64,000 nt of DNA from Rhodoferax antarcticus ANT.BR (GTDB lineage Bacteria > Pseudomonadota > Gammaproteobacteria > Burkholderiales > Burkholderiaceae_C): contig NZ_MSYM01000006.1 in assembly GCF_001938565.1 (NCBI RefSeq), positions 31,682 to 95,681 on the forward strand, read 5' to 3'. Under the pieces are notes generated by a model, which was not told the origin of the DNA, searched no databases, and saw only the letters and a program-made list of their open reading frames with translations. Made by a program: the position numbers and the translations under genes. Below are positions 26,814 to 36,730 of this stretch, piece by piece (position 1 is the first letter of the stretch; each line of letters begins with the position of its first letter).

Positions 26814-26873
26814 TACTATCTAATCAATAGCTACTAGCACTTGTATTTAAAGGGCTAAGGTCTGATTTGGCAT
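26814..26873 (+). repeat. Palindromic element, copy 8 (intergenic, after glcB)
   Basis: Reads atactatctaatcaatagct, then actagcacttgtatttaaag, then ggctaaggtctgatttggca. A complete and well-conserved copy, including the AT-rich left segment and the TTTGGCAT right end. It lies between the glcB stop and its terminator. Confidence 0.82.
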
Positions 26874-26884
26874 ACAAACTTTGT

Positions 26885-26916
26885 AACAAACGGCACCCAT
26901 GGGTGCCGTTTGTTTT
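26885..26916 (+). terminator. Rho-independent terminator of glcB
   Basis: A perfect 30-nt palindrome: AACAAACGGCACCCA followed directly by its complement TGGGTGCCGTTTGTT, ending in a short T run. It lies 88 nt after the glcB stop. Confidence 0.85.
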
Positions 26917-27040
26917 GGCGGCGTGGCACAGGTGGGGATTGGGTACCGGGTCCCCGGTGTACGTTGCCAAACGCTCAGATGCCAGGTTTTCTTGCAGGCC
27001 GATACACTCGCCAATCCTCCACTTTGATAGACCACACGCC

Positions 27041-27265
27041 ATGTCACAAACCACCACACCCCAAACGCCCCCAGCGAGCCTGTGCCCGATTTGCGGCGGT
27101 CCCAATCTGTGTGCCATGGAAATTGGGCGCGTCACCGGCGTCATGCAGGAGCCCTGCTGGTGCACCAAGGTGAAGTTCAGCAAAAACGTGCTTGACCGTA
27201 TTCCAGCGGAAGCTACCAATGCGGCCTGCGTGTGTGCGGCCTGCAGGGCGGCCACCCCTGCGTGA
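27041..27265 (+). CDS. Small cysteine-rich CWC-family protein
   Basis: A 74-residue protein with a CPICGGPNLC pair, a CWC triplet (EPCWCTKVKFS) and a terminal CVCAAC, the pattern of the cysteine-rich CWC family; zinc binding is likely. I use the ATG at 27041 because the earlier open frame crosses the glcB terminator. Its stop overlaps a GTG that starts a 29-codon frame. Function is unknown. Confidence 0.8.
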   Translation: MSQTTTPQTPPASLCPICGGPNLCAMEIGRVTGVMQEPCWCTKVKFSKNVLDRIPAEATNAACVCAACRAATPA

Positions 27266-27351
27266 GGTGGCTCGACCGCCTTCCACTGGGTATTTTGGTG
27301 GCGCTGGTGTTGCTGGGTGTGCGTCTGTGGCGGCAGTTCGGCTCGCGCTAA
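27262..27351 (+). CDS. Possible 29-residue membrane peptide overlapping the CWC gene
   Basis: A GTG codon overlaps the CWC stop (GTGA at 27262-27265) and opens a 29-codon frame with one hydrophobic helix (LPLGILVALVLLGVRLW) flanked by Arg residues. The coupling overlap and the membrane-like composition suggest a translated small protein. No homologue is recognised, so it could be chance. Confidence 0.4.
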   Translation: MRWLDRLPLGILVALVLLGVRLWRQFGSR

Positions 27352-27443
27352 GGTTGGACGTACCTACACACTGCGGCTGGACTCAATCGCTTGGTAACGC
27401 CGTCATCCCTGATTTCCCCGCCTTCTACCCAGAAGCTAAAGAG

Positions 27444-29270
27444 CTAAGCCTCGGGCTTGCCACGCGGATCCATCGCCATACCGGCCCAATCGGCGGGCCC
27501 GGTGGTGATGTCCCCCAGGCCGTCAAGATTGGTCATTTTCCAGGGAGACTCAGAGGTGACGTTTTCAGCCACCGCGTGAAGCATTAGCAGGTCGCGAAAG
27601 GCGGGCAAGTCGAAAGACAGCTGCATTGGTGCCGCATCGTTGCGGAAAATACAGGCTTCCAGAAACGCAATAGCTTCAATATTGGGCCAGAAGCGCACCA
27701 GCACGGCCAAGGGTTCGGGGTAATCCAGCAGTTCGCTGCCCGCCAGATTGAAGGTTGAAAAGTCTGGTACCACCCCATTGAAAAAACGGCTAAAAGCAGC
27801 GCGCAGTTCAAGAAAATCGGTTCTCATACCTTGCGCTTGGTACAGGCCCAGCAAATCAAGATACACCAGCGGGTTGGGCTGCGGACCCTCCATGACCTGC
27901 TTGCGCAAGACATTGATGGCTCGCTCGCTTTGCCCCAGTGAGACAAAAAACTCGGCCTGCTGTCGAATATCCGAGACACCTTCCCCATTCAGTGGGTGGG
28001 TGGCGGCAGAGCGGTCTGCAGGCAACAGGTCCAAAGGTTGGGAGGCGGTGGGCGCTTCGTCAGCAGGCGCTAAGCTGCCCAGGTCGATGTCCAGATTGGT
28101 GTCAAGATCCGTGTGCAGATCGGTGTCGGCCTGCAACTCAGCTGGCATGCTGGACTCGGTAGCCTCCAGCGCTATCGGTTCTACAGGCTCAAAGGCTTCG
28201 CCAAAATCAGACAGCCGCTGCTCGGACTGACGCGATGCTGGTGGCGCGACCACCAGGGTTTCAGATGCAGCGTCCCTGCCCTGTTGCCACCAGACATCAT
28301 CGCCTTTATTGGCCACCTGTTGCCTTCGTAGCACCCAAGTCAGGGCCCCCAGCGTAGCGATCAGCAGCCCACCCAAAAGGTAAAGCCAAGTCATGGGAAC
28401 ACGCTCGGCTTCAGCTTGGCGCAACTTTGCCTGAAGGTCTACCAGCGTTACCTCGTTTTTTATGGCCAGATCTTTGAGCGCCTTGATGTCAGCTTGCAAA
28501 GCTTCCATACGTGCCGCCTGTAGCGCCACTTCGTCGCTGGGCGCGGAGGCCGCAGCCAAGGCCGGTAGCGCCGCCGAAGCAGGCACCTGCGCCTGGTCAG
28601 GCAAAGCTGGCGTCGGATCGAGCTTCAAGACCGGCTTCGCCAATTCAGGCTCTGGTGGGGCAGGCGGTGGCACCGGAATAACTGCCGGGCGCGGCTTGGG
28701 TCGCTTCTTGACTGGCGCAGCAGGCTTTGGTGCCACGTCAGCCACGTCAGCCACGTCAGCCACGTCAGCCACGTCAGCCTCATCAGTTCGGCCGGCATCG
28801 CGCACTGGAGGTTTGGCCGCTGCCACCGCCGCGGTGGCCACTTGGGGCAGATCAGGTGCCGGGAAATCGGAAAGAAGAACGTACTGGCGTGTGGTCAGCC
28901 CTGCACAAGTGGAACGCAACATCACGGTCACCACCGGCTCATCCACGGCCGCAGCCGAGCGGATGCGGACCATGCTGACGGAAACCGCGCTGGAAGTCTC
29001 CGGTGACACCGTCACTGAAGCCCTCATACGCTGCGCATCCCCCTGTAAAACTTCAGCCGACAAGCACGACGCATTCACCTCTTCACCAGAGCCGGGCGAT
29101 ACCGGCACAGACACATCAAGCGAGCGGCCGATCACCGCATTGCCACGCAAGTCCCCAAGCGTCATGGCTTGACCAGTTGAAACAGCACCGGTTAACACGG
29201 CCATCAAGGCAACCCAATAACTGACTTTGTTCTTCACTACAGCTCTTCCATGGTGTGATGATTGACGCAT
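27444..29270 (-). CDS. FimV-like peptidoglycan/pilus-associated protein
   Basis: A 608-residue envelope protein: signal peptide (YWVALMAVLTGAVSTGQA), a FimV-type N-terminal domain (MTLGDLRGNAVIGRSLDVSV), a Pro/Ala-rich linker, a coiled-coil segment (ALQADIKALKDLAIKNEVTL), one transmembrane helix (WLYLLGGLLIATLGALTWVL) and a C-terminal TPR-like cytoplasmic region. FimV proteins organise polar pili and secretion. Five 9-bp repeats give a DVA tract in the linker. The ATG at 29270 is used; a GTG at 29237 preceded by GAAGAG would give a shorter signal peptide. Confidence 0.72.
   Translation of the reverse strand: MRQSSHHGRAVVKNKVSYWVALMAVLTGAVSTGQAMTLGDLRGNAVIGRSLDVSVPVSPGSGEEVNASCLSAEVLQGDAQRMRASVTVSPETSSAVSVSMVRIRSAAAVDEPVVTVMLRSTCAGLTTRQYVLLSDFPAPDLPQVATAAVAAAKPPVRDAGRTDEADVADVADVADVADVAPKPAAPVKKRPKPRPAVIPVPPPAPPEPELAKPVLKLDPTPALPDQAQVPASAALPALAAASAPSDEVALQAARMEALQADIKALKDLAIKNEVTLVDLQAKLRQAEAERVPMTWLYLLGGLLIATLGALTWVLRRQQVANKGDDVWWQQGRDAASETLVVAPPASRQSEQRLSDFGEAFEPVEPIALEATESSMPAELQADTDLHTDLDTNLDIDLGSLAPADEAPTASQPLDLLPADRSAATHPLNGEGVSDIRQQAEFFVSLGQSERAINVLRKQVMEGPQPNPLVYLDLLGLYQAQGMRTDFLELRAAFSRFFNGVVPDFSTFNLAGSELLDYPEPLAVLVRFWPNIEAIAFLEACIFRNDAAPMQLSFDLPAFRDLLMLHAVAENVTSESPWKMTNLDGLGDITTGPADWAGMAMDPRGKPEA
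28732..28776 (-). repeat. Five tandem 9-bp units in the FimV-like gene
   Basis: Five exact copies of gccacgtca, followed by a variant gcctcatca, encode repeated Ala-Asp-Val in the periplasmic linker. Multiples of three keep the frame, so copy number can change without loss of function. Confidence 0.9.
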
Positions 29271-29469
29271 AGGACATGACCCTCTGTCCAGAGCTTTGCG
29301 GCCCAACGATCTGTCAAAAAAACGCACAAATGCAGAAACCACAGCATAACTGTGTGGCCGTCATGTTTCGAGACATTTTGCCCACCCGGTGCGCAACAAA
29401 GCAGCAAATCGCTCAGCTTTGCGCCCCGAGGCAACACTTCGTGGCGGCCGACGGCCTCCCATGAAACAT

Positions 29470-30462
29470 TCAATTAATGCCAGAGGGGCCCGCCCCTGAG
29501 TGCACTTCAGCCTGTGCGGCTTCAAGCGCCTGCACAAACATGGCGGCCACGTCAAATCCGGTTTGATCAAAAATTTCCTGAAAACAAGTTGGGCTGGTGA
29601 CATTGATCTCGGTGAGGTGCTCACCAATCACGTCCAGCCCCATCAGCAGCAAGCCCCGCTCGGCCAGCACTGGGCCAATGGCTTGGGCAATCTCGCGGTC
29701 TCGCACGGTTAACGGCTGGGCCACGCCCTTGCCACCGGCAGCCAGGTTGCCACGCACTTCACCCCCCTGCGGAATGCGCGCCAGGCTGTAAGGCACCGGC
29801 TGGCCGCCAATCACCAGCACCCGCTTGTCGCCCTGGGCGATGGCCGGCAAAAAGGCCTGCACCATCACGGTCTCGGCACCGTTCTTGTTAAGCGTTTCAA
29901 TGATGGCGCCCAGATTTAGCCCATCTTCTTTCACACGAAAGATCCCGGTGCCGCCCATGCCATCCAGCGGCTTGAGGATGATGTCTTGGTGCTCGGCGTG
30001 AAAACGCCGAATATCCTGTGCATCACGCGTAACCAGCGTCGGGCCGATGAATTGGGGCCACTCCAGAATCGCCAGCTTCTCCGGATGGTCACGCAGGGCG
30101 CGCGGCTTGTTGAAGACGCGTGCGCCCTCGCGCTCAGCCTGCTCCAGCAGGTGTGTGGCGTAGAAAAACTCGCTGTTAAACGGCGGGTCTTTGCGCATCA
30201 CCACCGCATCAAATTCTTTCAACGCAGCGGGGCGCTCATTGGGGGCTTGCTGCTCGGCACTAAACCAGTCTGGGCTTTGGCCGGTGAGCCGGATGTCGCG
30301 CACAAAGGCGGTCACTACACCGCCGCGCTGCCACATGATGTCTTTGGGCGCGCAAGCACTCAAGGTATGACCGCGCTTTTGTGCCTCGCGCATCATGGAG
30401 AAGGTGGTGTCCTTGTAAATCTGGAACGATTCGAGCGGGTCGGCAACAAACAATATTTTCAT
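29470..30462 (-). CDS. gshB: Glutathione synthetase
   Basis: A 330-residue ATP-grasp ligase that joins gamma-glutamylcysteine and glycine. The start MKILFVADPLESFQIYKDTT is typical of bacterial GshB and fixes the ATG at 30462. Other family segments are FVRDIRLTG, MRKDPPFNSEFFYATHLLEQ, ILKPLDGMGGTGIFRVK and EINVTSPTCFQEI. It is separated from gshA by benE and kup on the same strand. Confidence 0.96.
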   Translation of the reverse strand: MKILFVADPLESFQIYKDTTFSMMREAQKRGHTLSACAPKDIMWQRGGVVTAFVRDIRLTGQSPDWFSAEQQAPNERPAALKEFDAVVMRKDPPFNSEFFYATHLLEQAEREGARVFNKPRALRDHPEKLAILEWPQFIGPTLVTRDAQDIRRFHAEHQDIILKPLDGMGGTGIFRVKEDGLNLGAIIETLNKNGAETVMVQAFLPAIAQGDKRVLVIGGQPVPYSLARIPQGGEVRGNLAAGGKGVAQPLTVRDREIAQAIGPVLAERGLLLMGLDVIGEHLTEINVTSPTCFQEIFDQTGFDVAAMFVQALEAAQAEVHSGAGPSGIN

Positions 30463-30538
30463 GGAGTAAATCACTTTATGGGCGGGCCGGATCGGCCGAG
30501 TACACAAGACAAGACGACACCGCAGCGCGTTGAAAACG

Positions 30539-31753
30539 TCAGCGCGGCGGCAGGTCAAAGTGCGATTTTCCAACCCTTTGCACTAAAAGCGCCAGCCCCC
30601 CGGCAATCACCCCCCAAAAGGCCGAACCCACACCCGCAATCACCACGCCGCTCAGGGTCACCAAAAAGGTGATCAGAGCCGCCTCGCGGTGAAAGTCGTC
30701 ACGCAAGGCCATGCTCAGCGCTGAGCCAATCGTGCCCAGCAGCGCCAGCCCGGCGATGGCGGCGATCAGTTCCTTGGGAAACGCAGTGAGCGCGCCGGTA
30801 ATCGCTGTGCCAAAAATGCCGATCAGGATGTACAGCACGCCGCACGACACCGCCGCGGTGTAGCGCTTGTCACGGTCCGGGTGGGCTTCTTCGCCCATGC
30901 AGATGGCAGCAGTGATGGCGCTGAAGTTCAGGGCAAAGGCGCCAAACGGCGCCAGCACCAGCGTGGCCAGCCCGGTGAGTGTGATCATGCCGGAGACCGC
31001 AATACCCGGCTTGTCCCGGCTGTGGCTGTAGCCCGCCGCACGGATGGCCGCCACCCCTGGCAGGTTTTGCGAGGCCATGGTCACCACAAACAGCGGCAAT
31101 GCCAGACTGATAGCGGCCGCCAACGTGAACTGCGGCATGGTGAACACCGGCATAGCCAAGCCAAATCGCACGCTAGCCCCCGTAAAACCTGCGTCGACAG
31201 CTACTTGAACAATAGCAACCAGCAGGGTCAGCGGCACCGCATAGCGCGGCAACCAGCGCCTGCCGATCAGATAGCTGGCCAGCATGACCAGCACCAGCGT
31301 CAGGTTGGTCTGCGCGGCCGTAAACGCTTGCATGCCAAAACGCGCCAGCACACCCGCCAGCAGCCCGGAGGCGATGGCCATGGGCAGGTGGTTCATGACA
31401 CGCTCAAACCAGCCGGTGACCCCCACTAGCGTGATCAGCGCAGCACACACCATAAAAGCCCCCACCGCCTCAGCCATGTTGAAGCCACCAGCCACGCCTG
31501 CCGTGGCCAGCACTGCGGCCCCAGGCGTGCTCCACGCCACCATCACCGGTTTTTTCAGGATCAGCGACGGCACCGCCGTGCACAGCCCCATGCCCCAGCC
31601 CAGCGCCCACACCCAAGAGGTGATCTGCTCCGGCGTAGCCCCAAACGCCAAGGCCGCTTGAAACACGATGGCCACCGAGCTGGTGAACCCGACCAGGACA
31701 GCCACAAAACCGGCGGTGAACGCGGCCGGGGAAAGGTCTTTGAAGAACTGCAT
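30539..31753 (-). CDS. benE: BenE family benzoate/H+ symporter-like membrane protein
   Basis: A 404-residue membrane protein with about 12 helices and BenE features (GFVAVLVGFTSSVAIVFQAA, LPLFVVTMASQNLPGVAAIR, FGAFALNFSAITAAICMGEE). The family transports benzoate with protons, but no benzoate degradation genes are nearby, so the substrate is open. Residues about 179-199 (AIVQVAVDAGFTGASVRFG) are encoded by a palindromic element and fall in a normally variable loop. It sits between kup and gshB. Confidence 0.85.
   Translation of the reverse strand: MQFFKDLSPAAFTAGFVAVLVGFTSSVAIVFQAALAFGATPEQITSWVWALGWGMGLCTAVPSLILKKPVMVAWSTPGAAVLATAGVAGGFNMAEAVGAFMVCAALITLVGVTGWFERVMNHLPMAIASGLLAGVLARFGMQAFTAAQTNLTLVLVMLASYLIGRRWLPRYAVPLTLLVAIVQVAVDAGFTGASVRFGLAMPVFTMPQFTLAAAISLALPLFVVTMASQNLPGVAAIRAAGYSHSRDKPGIAVSGMITLTGLATLVLAPFGAFALNFSAITAAICMGEEAHPDRDKRYTAAVSCGVLYILIGIFGTAITGALTAFPKELIAAIAGLALLGTIGSALSMALRDDFHREAALITFLVTLSGVVIAGVGSAFWGVIAGGLALLVQRVGKSHFDLPPR
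31158..31217 (-). repeat. Palindromic element, copy 9 (inside benE)
   Basis: On the minus strand it reads tgctattgttcaagtagctg, then tcgacgcaggttttacgggg, then gctagcgtgcgatttggc. It is in frame with benE and uses the same element frame as copies in RlmL (copy 6), RpoN and LeuS. Confidence 0.65.
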
Positions 31754-31907
31754 GTTGGATATGTTGTTTCAACCTGATTTTTACATTGCAGGCGCCCCGG
31801 ACTGTTTTCCCCAGATTGTCTGGTTCGGCCCAGGGTGCGAAACGCAGAAGATGGGGGGTCAGCGCCTGCGTCAGCAATCAATACAGCAAAAACAAACCCC
31901 AAAAACC

Positions 31908-33776
31908 TCAAATCTCAATCTTCGACCCCAACTCCACCACCGCGTTACTCGGCAAGTTAAGGAACCCCGCCGCACCGCTGGCGTTCAGGTGCATCTGCGC
32001 AAAGAGCTTTTCGCGCCACAGCGCCATGCCCCGGCCAATGGTCGGCGACACCGTGTCGCGGCTCAGGAAATAGCTGGTGGTCATGGGGTCGAGTTCAAAG
32101 CCGCGGCCTTTGATGCTGTGCAGCGCCTTGGGCAGATCGGGGTCGTTCTTGAAGCCGTAGTTCACCATCACCTGCCAGCAGTCGTGACCCAGCGCCTCAA
32201 TGCTCAGGCGCTTGTCCATGCCGATCCACGGCACCTCGTGACTGACCACGGTAACAAACAGGTTCATCTCGTGCAGCACCTTGTTGTGCTTGAGGTTGTG
32301 CAGCATGGCATTGGGCACGGTGCCGCTCTCTGCGGTCAAAAACACGGCGGTGCCGGGCACCCGGATCGGTGAGCTGACAAACACCGCCTCCAGAAAACTG
32401 CTAAGGTCAATGGCATCGGCCCTGAGCTTTTGTTTCAGCAGTCGGCGGCCGTCTTTCCAGGTCAGCATGAGGGTGTAGATGCCCCCAGCAATCAGCAACG
32501 GGAACCAACCACCGGCCAAGAGCTTGAGCATGTTGGAACTGAAAAACGCCAGGTCCACCACAAAGAAAAACCCGGTGGCCCCCGCGCACAGCAGCAACGG
32601 GTAATGCCAGGCATAGCGAATGACAAAAAATGTCAGCACGGTGGTGATCAGCATGTCCAGCGTGACCGCAATCCCGTAGGCAGCAGCCAGATGACTTGAT
32701 GACTTGAACAGCACGACTGCCAGCACAATCAGCACGAAAAGGCCCCAGTTCACAAAAGGCATGTAAATCTGGCCGGTCTCCTTGACGCTGGTGTGCCACA
32801 CCTGCAAACGTGGCAGGTAGCCGAGCTGAATGACCTGCTTGGTGACTGAAAACGCACCGGTGATCAGCGCCTGTGAGGCGATCACCGTGGCCATCGTGGC
32901 CAAGCCCACCAGTGGCAAAAGCGCCCAGTCAGGGGCCATGTTGAAAAACGGGTTTTTGACTGCTGAGGGATCACTCAGCAGAAGTGCCCCCTGGCCAAAA
33001 TAATTCAGCGTCAGGCAGGGCATGACGATGCTGAACCAGGCGAGGCGAATCGGCCTCTTGCCAAAGTGTCCCATGTCGGCGTACAGCGCCTCACCACCGG
33101 TCACGCACAGCACCACCGCGCCAAGGATCAAAAAGGTGATCAGGGGGTTGTTCCAGGTGAAGCCCAGCGCGTAGTGCGGGCTCATGGCCCACAAAATTTC
33201 CGGGTTGTGCCAGATATGGGACACACCCAGCACCGCAATCGCGATGAACCAGGTGAGTGTGATCGGGCCAAAAAACTTGCCAATGTCTGCGGTGCCGCGC
33301 TTTTGCACAAAAAACAGGCCAAACAAAACGATCAGCGTCAGCGGAATCACCGCTTTGGTGAAGGTGGGCGATACGACCTCCAAACCCTCCACCGCCGACA
33401 GCACCGAGATGGCCGGCGTGATCACGCCGTCGCCGTAAAACAGGCAGGTGCCGAAAATGCCCACGTATAGCAGTGCGCGGCGCAATTTAGGTTTGTCTTT
33501 CACCGACTGTGAGGCCAGCGCCAACATGGCCACCAGGCCGCCTTCACCGTTGTTGTCGGCACGCAGCACCAGCGTCACATACTTCAGCGAGATGATGACG
33601 GTGAGCGTCCAGAAGATGATGGATAGCACGCCCATCACGTTGTCGGTGGTAAAGGGCACATGTCCCGCCCCAAACACCTCTTTGACAGCGTACAGCACGC
33701 TGGTGCCGATGTCGCCATAGACAACACCGAGAGCGCCCAAAGTGAGCGCGCGCTGAGACGTTTGAGAACTTGTCAA
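31908..33776 (-). CDS. kup: Low-affinity potassium uptake protein (Kup)
   Basis: A 622-residue K+/H+ symporter with about 12 helices and a cytoplasmic C-terminal domain. Family markers include [60 protein letters not shown] and the end [13 protein letters not shown]. Length is normal. It lies between gshA and benE; the 153-nt gap before it suggests its own promoter. Confidence 0.95.
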   Translation of the reverse strand: MTSSQTSQRALTLGALGVVYGDIGTSVLYAVKEVFGAGHVPFTTDNVMGVLSIIFWTLTVIISLKYVTLVLRADNNGEGGLVAMLALASQSVKDKPKLRRALLYVGIFGTCLFYGDGVITPAISVLSAVEGLEVVSPTFTKAVIPLTLIVLFGLFFVQKRGTADIGKFFGPITLTWFIAIAVLGVSHIWHNPEILWAMSPHYALGFTWNNPLITFLILGAVVLCVTGGEALYADMGHFGKRPIRLAWFSIVMPCLTLNYFGQGALLLSDPSAVKNPFFNMAPDWALLPLVGLATMATVIASQALITGAFSVTKQVIQLGYLPRLQVWHTSVKETGQIYMPFVNWGLFVLIVLAVVLFKSSSHLAAAYGIAVTLDMLITTVLTFFVIRYAWHYPLLLCAGATGFFFVVDLAFFSSNMLKLLAGGWFPLLIAGGIYTLMLTWKDGRRLLKQKLRADAIDLSSFLEAVFVSSPIRVPGTAVFLTAESGTVPNAMLHNLKHNKVLHEMNLFVTVVSHEVPWIGMDKRLSIEALGHDCWQVMVNYGFKNDPDLPKALHSIKGRGFELDPMTTSYFLSRDTVSPTIGRGMALWREKLFAQMHLNASGAAGFLNLPSNAVVELGSKIEI

Positions 33777-33929
33777 ACAGCCACCCGGCCTTTTAGTAGG
33801 CCAGGCTCCATGTTATGAAAGGCAGCCATTGTGCGCCTGCGACCCGTTGTGATTCTTTCGGCTGCGGCGATTTGGCTTGACTCGCGGCAAAGGCTACTGG
33901 CGCATGCCGCTCACCTCTGCCGGCCAATG

Positions 33930-35225
33930 TCAGTCGTAAACCTCGGCATCCGGGTCCGTGGCTTCCAGCTCGTAACTTGCTGCCAGCATGGCCAGGCGAC
34001 CCACCACGCCATACATGTAAAAGCGATTCGGCGCACTGGCACCGGGTTTGACACCGGGCTGGGGCAACTGGGTGCTGTGCTCAAACGCCAGCGGCACATA
34101 GCCTGAGCCAGGGGCCTCCAGCGTTTCGTCGACACCACGGCCTTCAAGCACCCGGTAGTAGCCGCCCACCACATAGCGGTCCATGGTGTAGATGACCGGC
34201 TCGGCCACGGCGTCGTTGACCCGTTCTTGCGTCAACACACCCTCTTGCACCATGAAGCCATGCGGCGACAACGGCTTTTTCCGGCCGTCGGTCAGGGTTT
34301 TGACACGGTCGGTCAGGGCCTGCAGGTCTTTGGCATCGCGCACCGTGACAATGCCAAGTTCATGCGTGCCGTGGTCGGCCTTGATGACGACAAACGGTTT
34401 TTCCTTAATGCCGTATTCCTTGTACTTGCGCCGTACCTTCGACAGCACCACGTCCACTTGGTTGCGCAGGCAATCCATGCCCGTGTCCTGAGCCAAATCG
34501 ACTTCTTCGCACTTGTCAGACAGCGGATTGATCAGCCAGGGGTCAACGCCCATGAGTTTGCCCAGGCGTTTGGCCGCTTCTTCATAGGCCTTGAAGTGGT
34601 TGCTTTTGCGCCGGGTCGGCCAGCCAGCGTGCAACGGCGGCAGCAGATATTGCTCAAAAAGATCTTCCAGAATACCCGGCACGCCAGCATCCAAATCGTT
34701 GTTGAGCAAAATCGTGCAGGGGTCAAAGTCTTTCAGGCCCAGGCGGCGCTTGCTGCGAATCACCGGCTCCAGCGTCACGCTGTCACCGCTGGCCAGTTGG
34801 ATGGTGGTGCTTTGTTTCACCGCTGGGTCAATCGAGCCGAGCCGCACATTCAGGCCCGCCATGTTGAAAATGCGGGTGAGTTGCGCCAGATTCGCCAGGT
34901 AGCGCGCGCTGTGGTCACCGTTTTCGGGAATCACCAGCAGGTTGCGCGCTTCAGGGCAGATTTTCTCAATGGCTGCCATGGCGGCTTGCACCGCCAGCGG
35001 CATCATCTCGGGGGTGAGGTAGTTCCAGCCGGAGGGAAACAGCCGGGTGCTGACCGGCGACAGCTTGAAACCGGCGTTGCGAATATCCACCGAGGTGTAA
35101 AACGGCGGCGTGTGCTCCATCCACTCCAGGCGGAACCAGCGTTCGATGGCGGACATAGAGTCCAGCACGCGCTGCTCCAATTCGTTGATGGGGCCCGTCA
35201 AAGCGGTAATGAGGTGAGGAACCAT
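33930..35225 (-). CDS. gshA: Glutamate-cysteine ligase (beta/gammaproteobacterial 'ferrooxidans' type)
   Basis: A 431-residue enzyme for the first, rate-limiting step of glutathione synthesis. It belongs to the gshA type first described from Acidithiobacillus, not the E. coli type, as shown by PPFYTSVDIRNAGFKLSPVS, TRLFPSGWNYLTPEMMPLAV, LLVIPENGDHSARYL and PFVVIKADHGTHELGIVTV. The start MVPHLITALTGPINELEQRV is typical. It would supply substrate to gshB 3.5 kb downstream. Confidence 0.93.
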   Translation of the reverse strand: MVPHLITALTGPINELEQRVLDSMSAIERWFRLEWMEHTPPFYTSVDIRNAGFKLSPVSTRLFPSGWNYLTPEMMPLAVQAAMAAIEKICPEARNLLVIPENGDHSARYLANLAQLTRIFNMAGLNVRLGSIDPAVKQSTTIQLASGDSVTLEPVIRSKRRLGLKDFDPCTILLNNDLDAGVPGILEDLFEQYLLPPLHAGWPTRRKSNHFKAYEEAAKRLGKLMGVDPWLINPLSDKCEEVDLAQDTGMDCLRNQVDVVLSKVRRKYKEYGIKEKPFVVIKADHGTHELGIVTVRDAKDLQALTDRVKTLTDGRKKPLSPHGFMVQEGVLTQERVNDAVAEPVIYTMDRYVVGGYYRVLEGRGVDETLEAPGSGYVPLAFEHSTQLPQPGVKPGASAPNRFYMYGVVGRLAMLAASYELEATDPDAEVYD

Positions 35226-35395
35226 GAGTAACCTTGAGAAATATGAATTTTGATTCTAGGGCGTGCGATGCCGCTTAAAACCCTGTTGGCTGCCAAATTC
35301 GGCAGCCGGGGTTCAGAGCCCGAACCGGCGCAATAGTTCCAGTTCAGGCCACGCTCTGTCGGTGGGTTGGCGCACCAAGCGCCAGACAATAGCCT

Positions 35396-36730
35396 TCAAG
35401 CCCGCAGTTCACCTTGGCCCAGCACCACGTATTTCAGCGAGGTGAGCCCTTCAATACCGACGGGCCCGCGTGCGTGAAACTTGTCCGTGGAAATGCCAAT
35501 CTCGGCCCCCAAGCCATATTCGAACCCATCCGCAAAACGCGTGCTGGTGTTGACCATGACGCTGGCCGAGTCCACCTCGCGCAAAAACTGCTGCGCATGC
35601 ACATGGTCGCGGGTCAGGATGGCGTCGGTGTGGTGGCTGCTGTACTGGTTGATGTGGGCAATGGCGGCTGCCACGCCGTCGACAATTTTGATGCTGATGA
35701 TGGGCGCCAGATACTCTTCGTACCAATCGGCCTCCACCGCAGGCAGCAGGTTAAATGCTATTCTATTAGTAGCGTCTTGCGCTTTATCCATAAGGGCTGG
35801 AGCCTGATTTTCCTTATAAGACTGCAACACAACCAGCGCCTCAGGGCAGCAGCGCATCTCAACCCCTTTGGCGGCGTAGATGCTGGCGATCTGCGGCAAA
35901 AACTCGGCTGCCACACCGCGCGCTACCAACAGGCTCTCGGTGGCGTTGCAGGGGCTGTACTTGTTGGTTTTGGCGTTGTCGGCCACTTTCACAGCCTGGG
36001 CGATGTCGCAGGGGTCGTCCACATAGGTGTGGCAATTGCCGTCCAGGTGTTTGATGACTGGCACCTTGGCGTCGCGGCTGATGCGCTCAATCAGCCCCTT
36101 GCCGCCGCGCGGAATGATCACATCCACAAACTGCGGCATGGTGATCAGCTGGCCCACCACCTCACGGTCGGTGGTTTGCACCAGTTGCACCGCGTTCTCT
36201 GGCAAGCCACTGGTCAGCAGCGCCTGCTGCACCAGCTTAGCCAGCGCCTTGTTGGAGTCAATGGCTTCGGAGCCGCCACGCAAAATACACGCGTTGGCGC
36301 TCTTGATGCTCAGCGAAGCGGCTTCAATCGTCACATTCGGGCGGCTCTCGAAAATCATGCCAAACACACCAATCGGCACGCGCATCTGCCCCACGCGAAT
36401 GCCGCTGGGCTGCTCTTTCATGCCAATGACCTCGCCAATCACATCGGCCATGGCGGCCAGCTGCTCGCAGCCTTGCGCGCAGGTCTCGATCACCTTCGGG
36501 GTGAGTTTGAGCCGGTCGACCATCGGTGCCGCCAACCCCGCTGCCAGCGCACGCTGAATGTCTTTGGCGTTGTCGATTTGCAGCACATCCACATTGGCAC
36601 GCAGCAGCTCGGCAAGCTTCCGGAGTGCTTTATTTTTAATAGCTGCTGGCGCTTTAGCCATAAGGGCTGAGGCCTGTTTTGCCTGCAAACCAAGGGTGTT
36701 GGTGTAGTCGGTAATGTTGAGGTCAGTCAT
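35396..36730 (-). CDS. proA: Gamma-glutamyl phosphate reductase, with two repeat-derived segments
   Basis: A 444-residue NADPH-dependent reductase of proline biosynthesis. The active-site region [14 protein letters not shown] contains the catalytic Cys, and [20 protein letters not shown] and [20 protein letters not shown] are conserved. It is longer than usual (about 415-420) because of an insertion at about residues 305-325 ([20 protein letters not shown]) encoded by a palindromic element. A second copy covers residues about 16-35 ([20 protein letters not shown]), in register with the normal ProA N-terminus. holA lies upstream beyond a 570-nt gap. Confidence 0.95.
   Translation of the reverse strand: MTDLNITDYTNTLGLQAKQASALMAKAPAAIKNKALRKLAELLRANVDVLQIDNAKDIQRALAAGLAAPMVDRLKLTPKVIETCAQGCEQLAAMADVIGEVIGMKEQPSGIRVGQMRVPIGVFGMIFESRPNVTIEAASLSIKSANACILRGGSEAIDSNKALAKLVQQALLTSGLPENAVQLVQTTDREVVGQLITMPQFVDVIIPRGGKGLIERISRDAKVPVIKHLDGNCHTYVDDPCDIAQAVKVADNAKTNKYSPCNATESLLVARGVAAEFLPQIASIYAAKGVEMRCCPEALVVLQSYKENQAPALMDKAQDATNRIAFNLLPAVEADWYEEYLAPIISIKIVDGVAAAIAHINQYSSHHTDAILTRDHVHAQQFLREVDSASVMVNTSTRFADGFEYGLGAEIGISTDKFHARGPVGIEGLTSLKYVVLGQGELRA
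35755..35816 (+). repeat. Palindromic element, copy 10 (inside proA)
   Basis: Reads atgctattctattagtagcg, then tcttgcgctttatccataag, then ggctggagcctgattttcct. Nearly complete. It adds about 20-25 residues to ProA on the opposite strand just before [14 protein letters not shown]. Confidence 0.85.
36625..36685 (+). repeat. Palindromic element, copy 11 (N-terminus of proA)
   Basis: Reads agtgctttatttttaatagc, then tgctggcgctttagccataa, then gggctgaggcctgttttgcc. A close match over the full length. It encodes residues 16-35 of ProA, where the family normally has a segment of the same length, so it is either a replacement or a striking coincidence. Confidence 0.7.

Noticed and set aside
30539..31753. 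A benzoate catabolic locus
   Set aside because: BenE stands alone among glutathione and potassium genes; no benzoate oxygenase or catechol genes are present.
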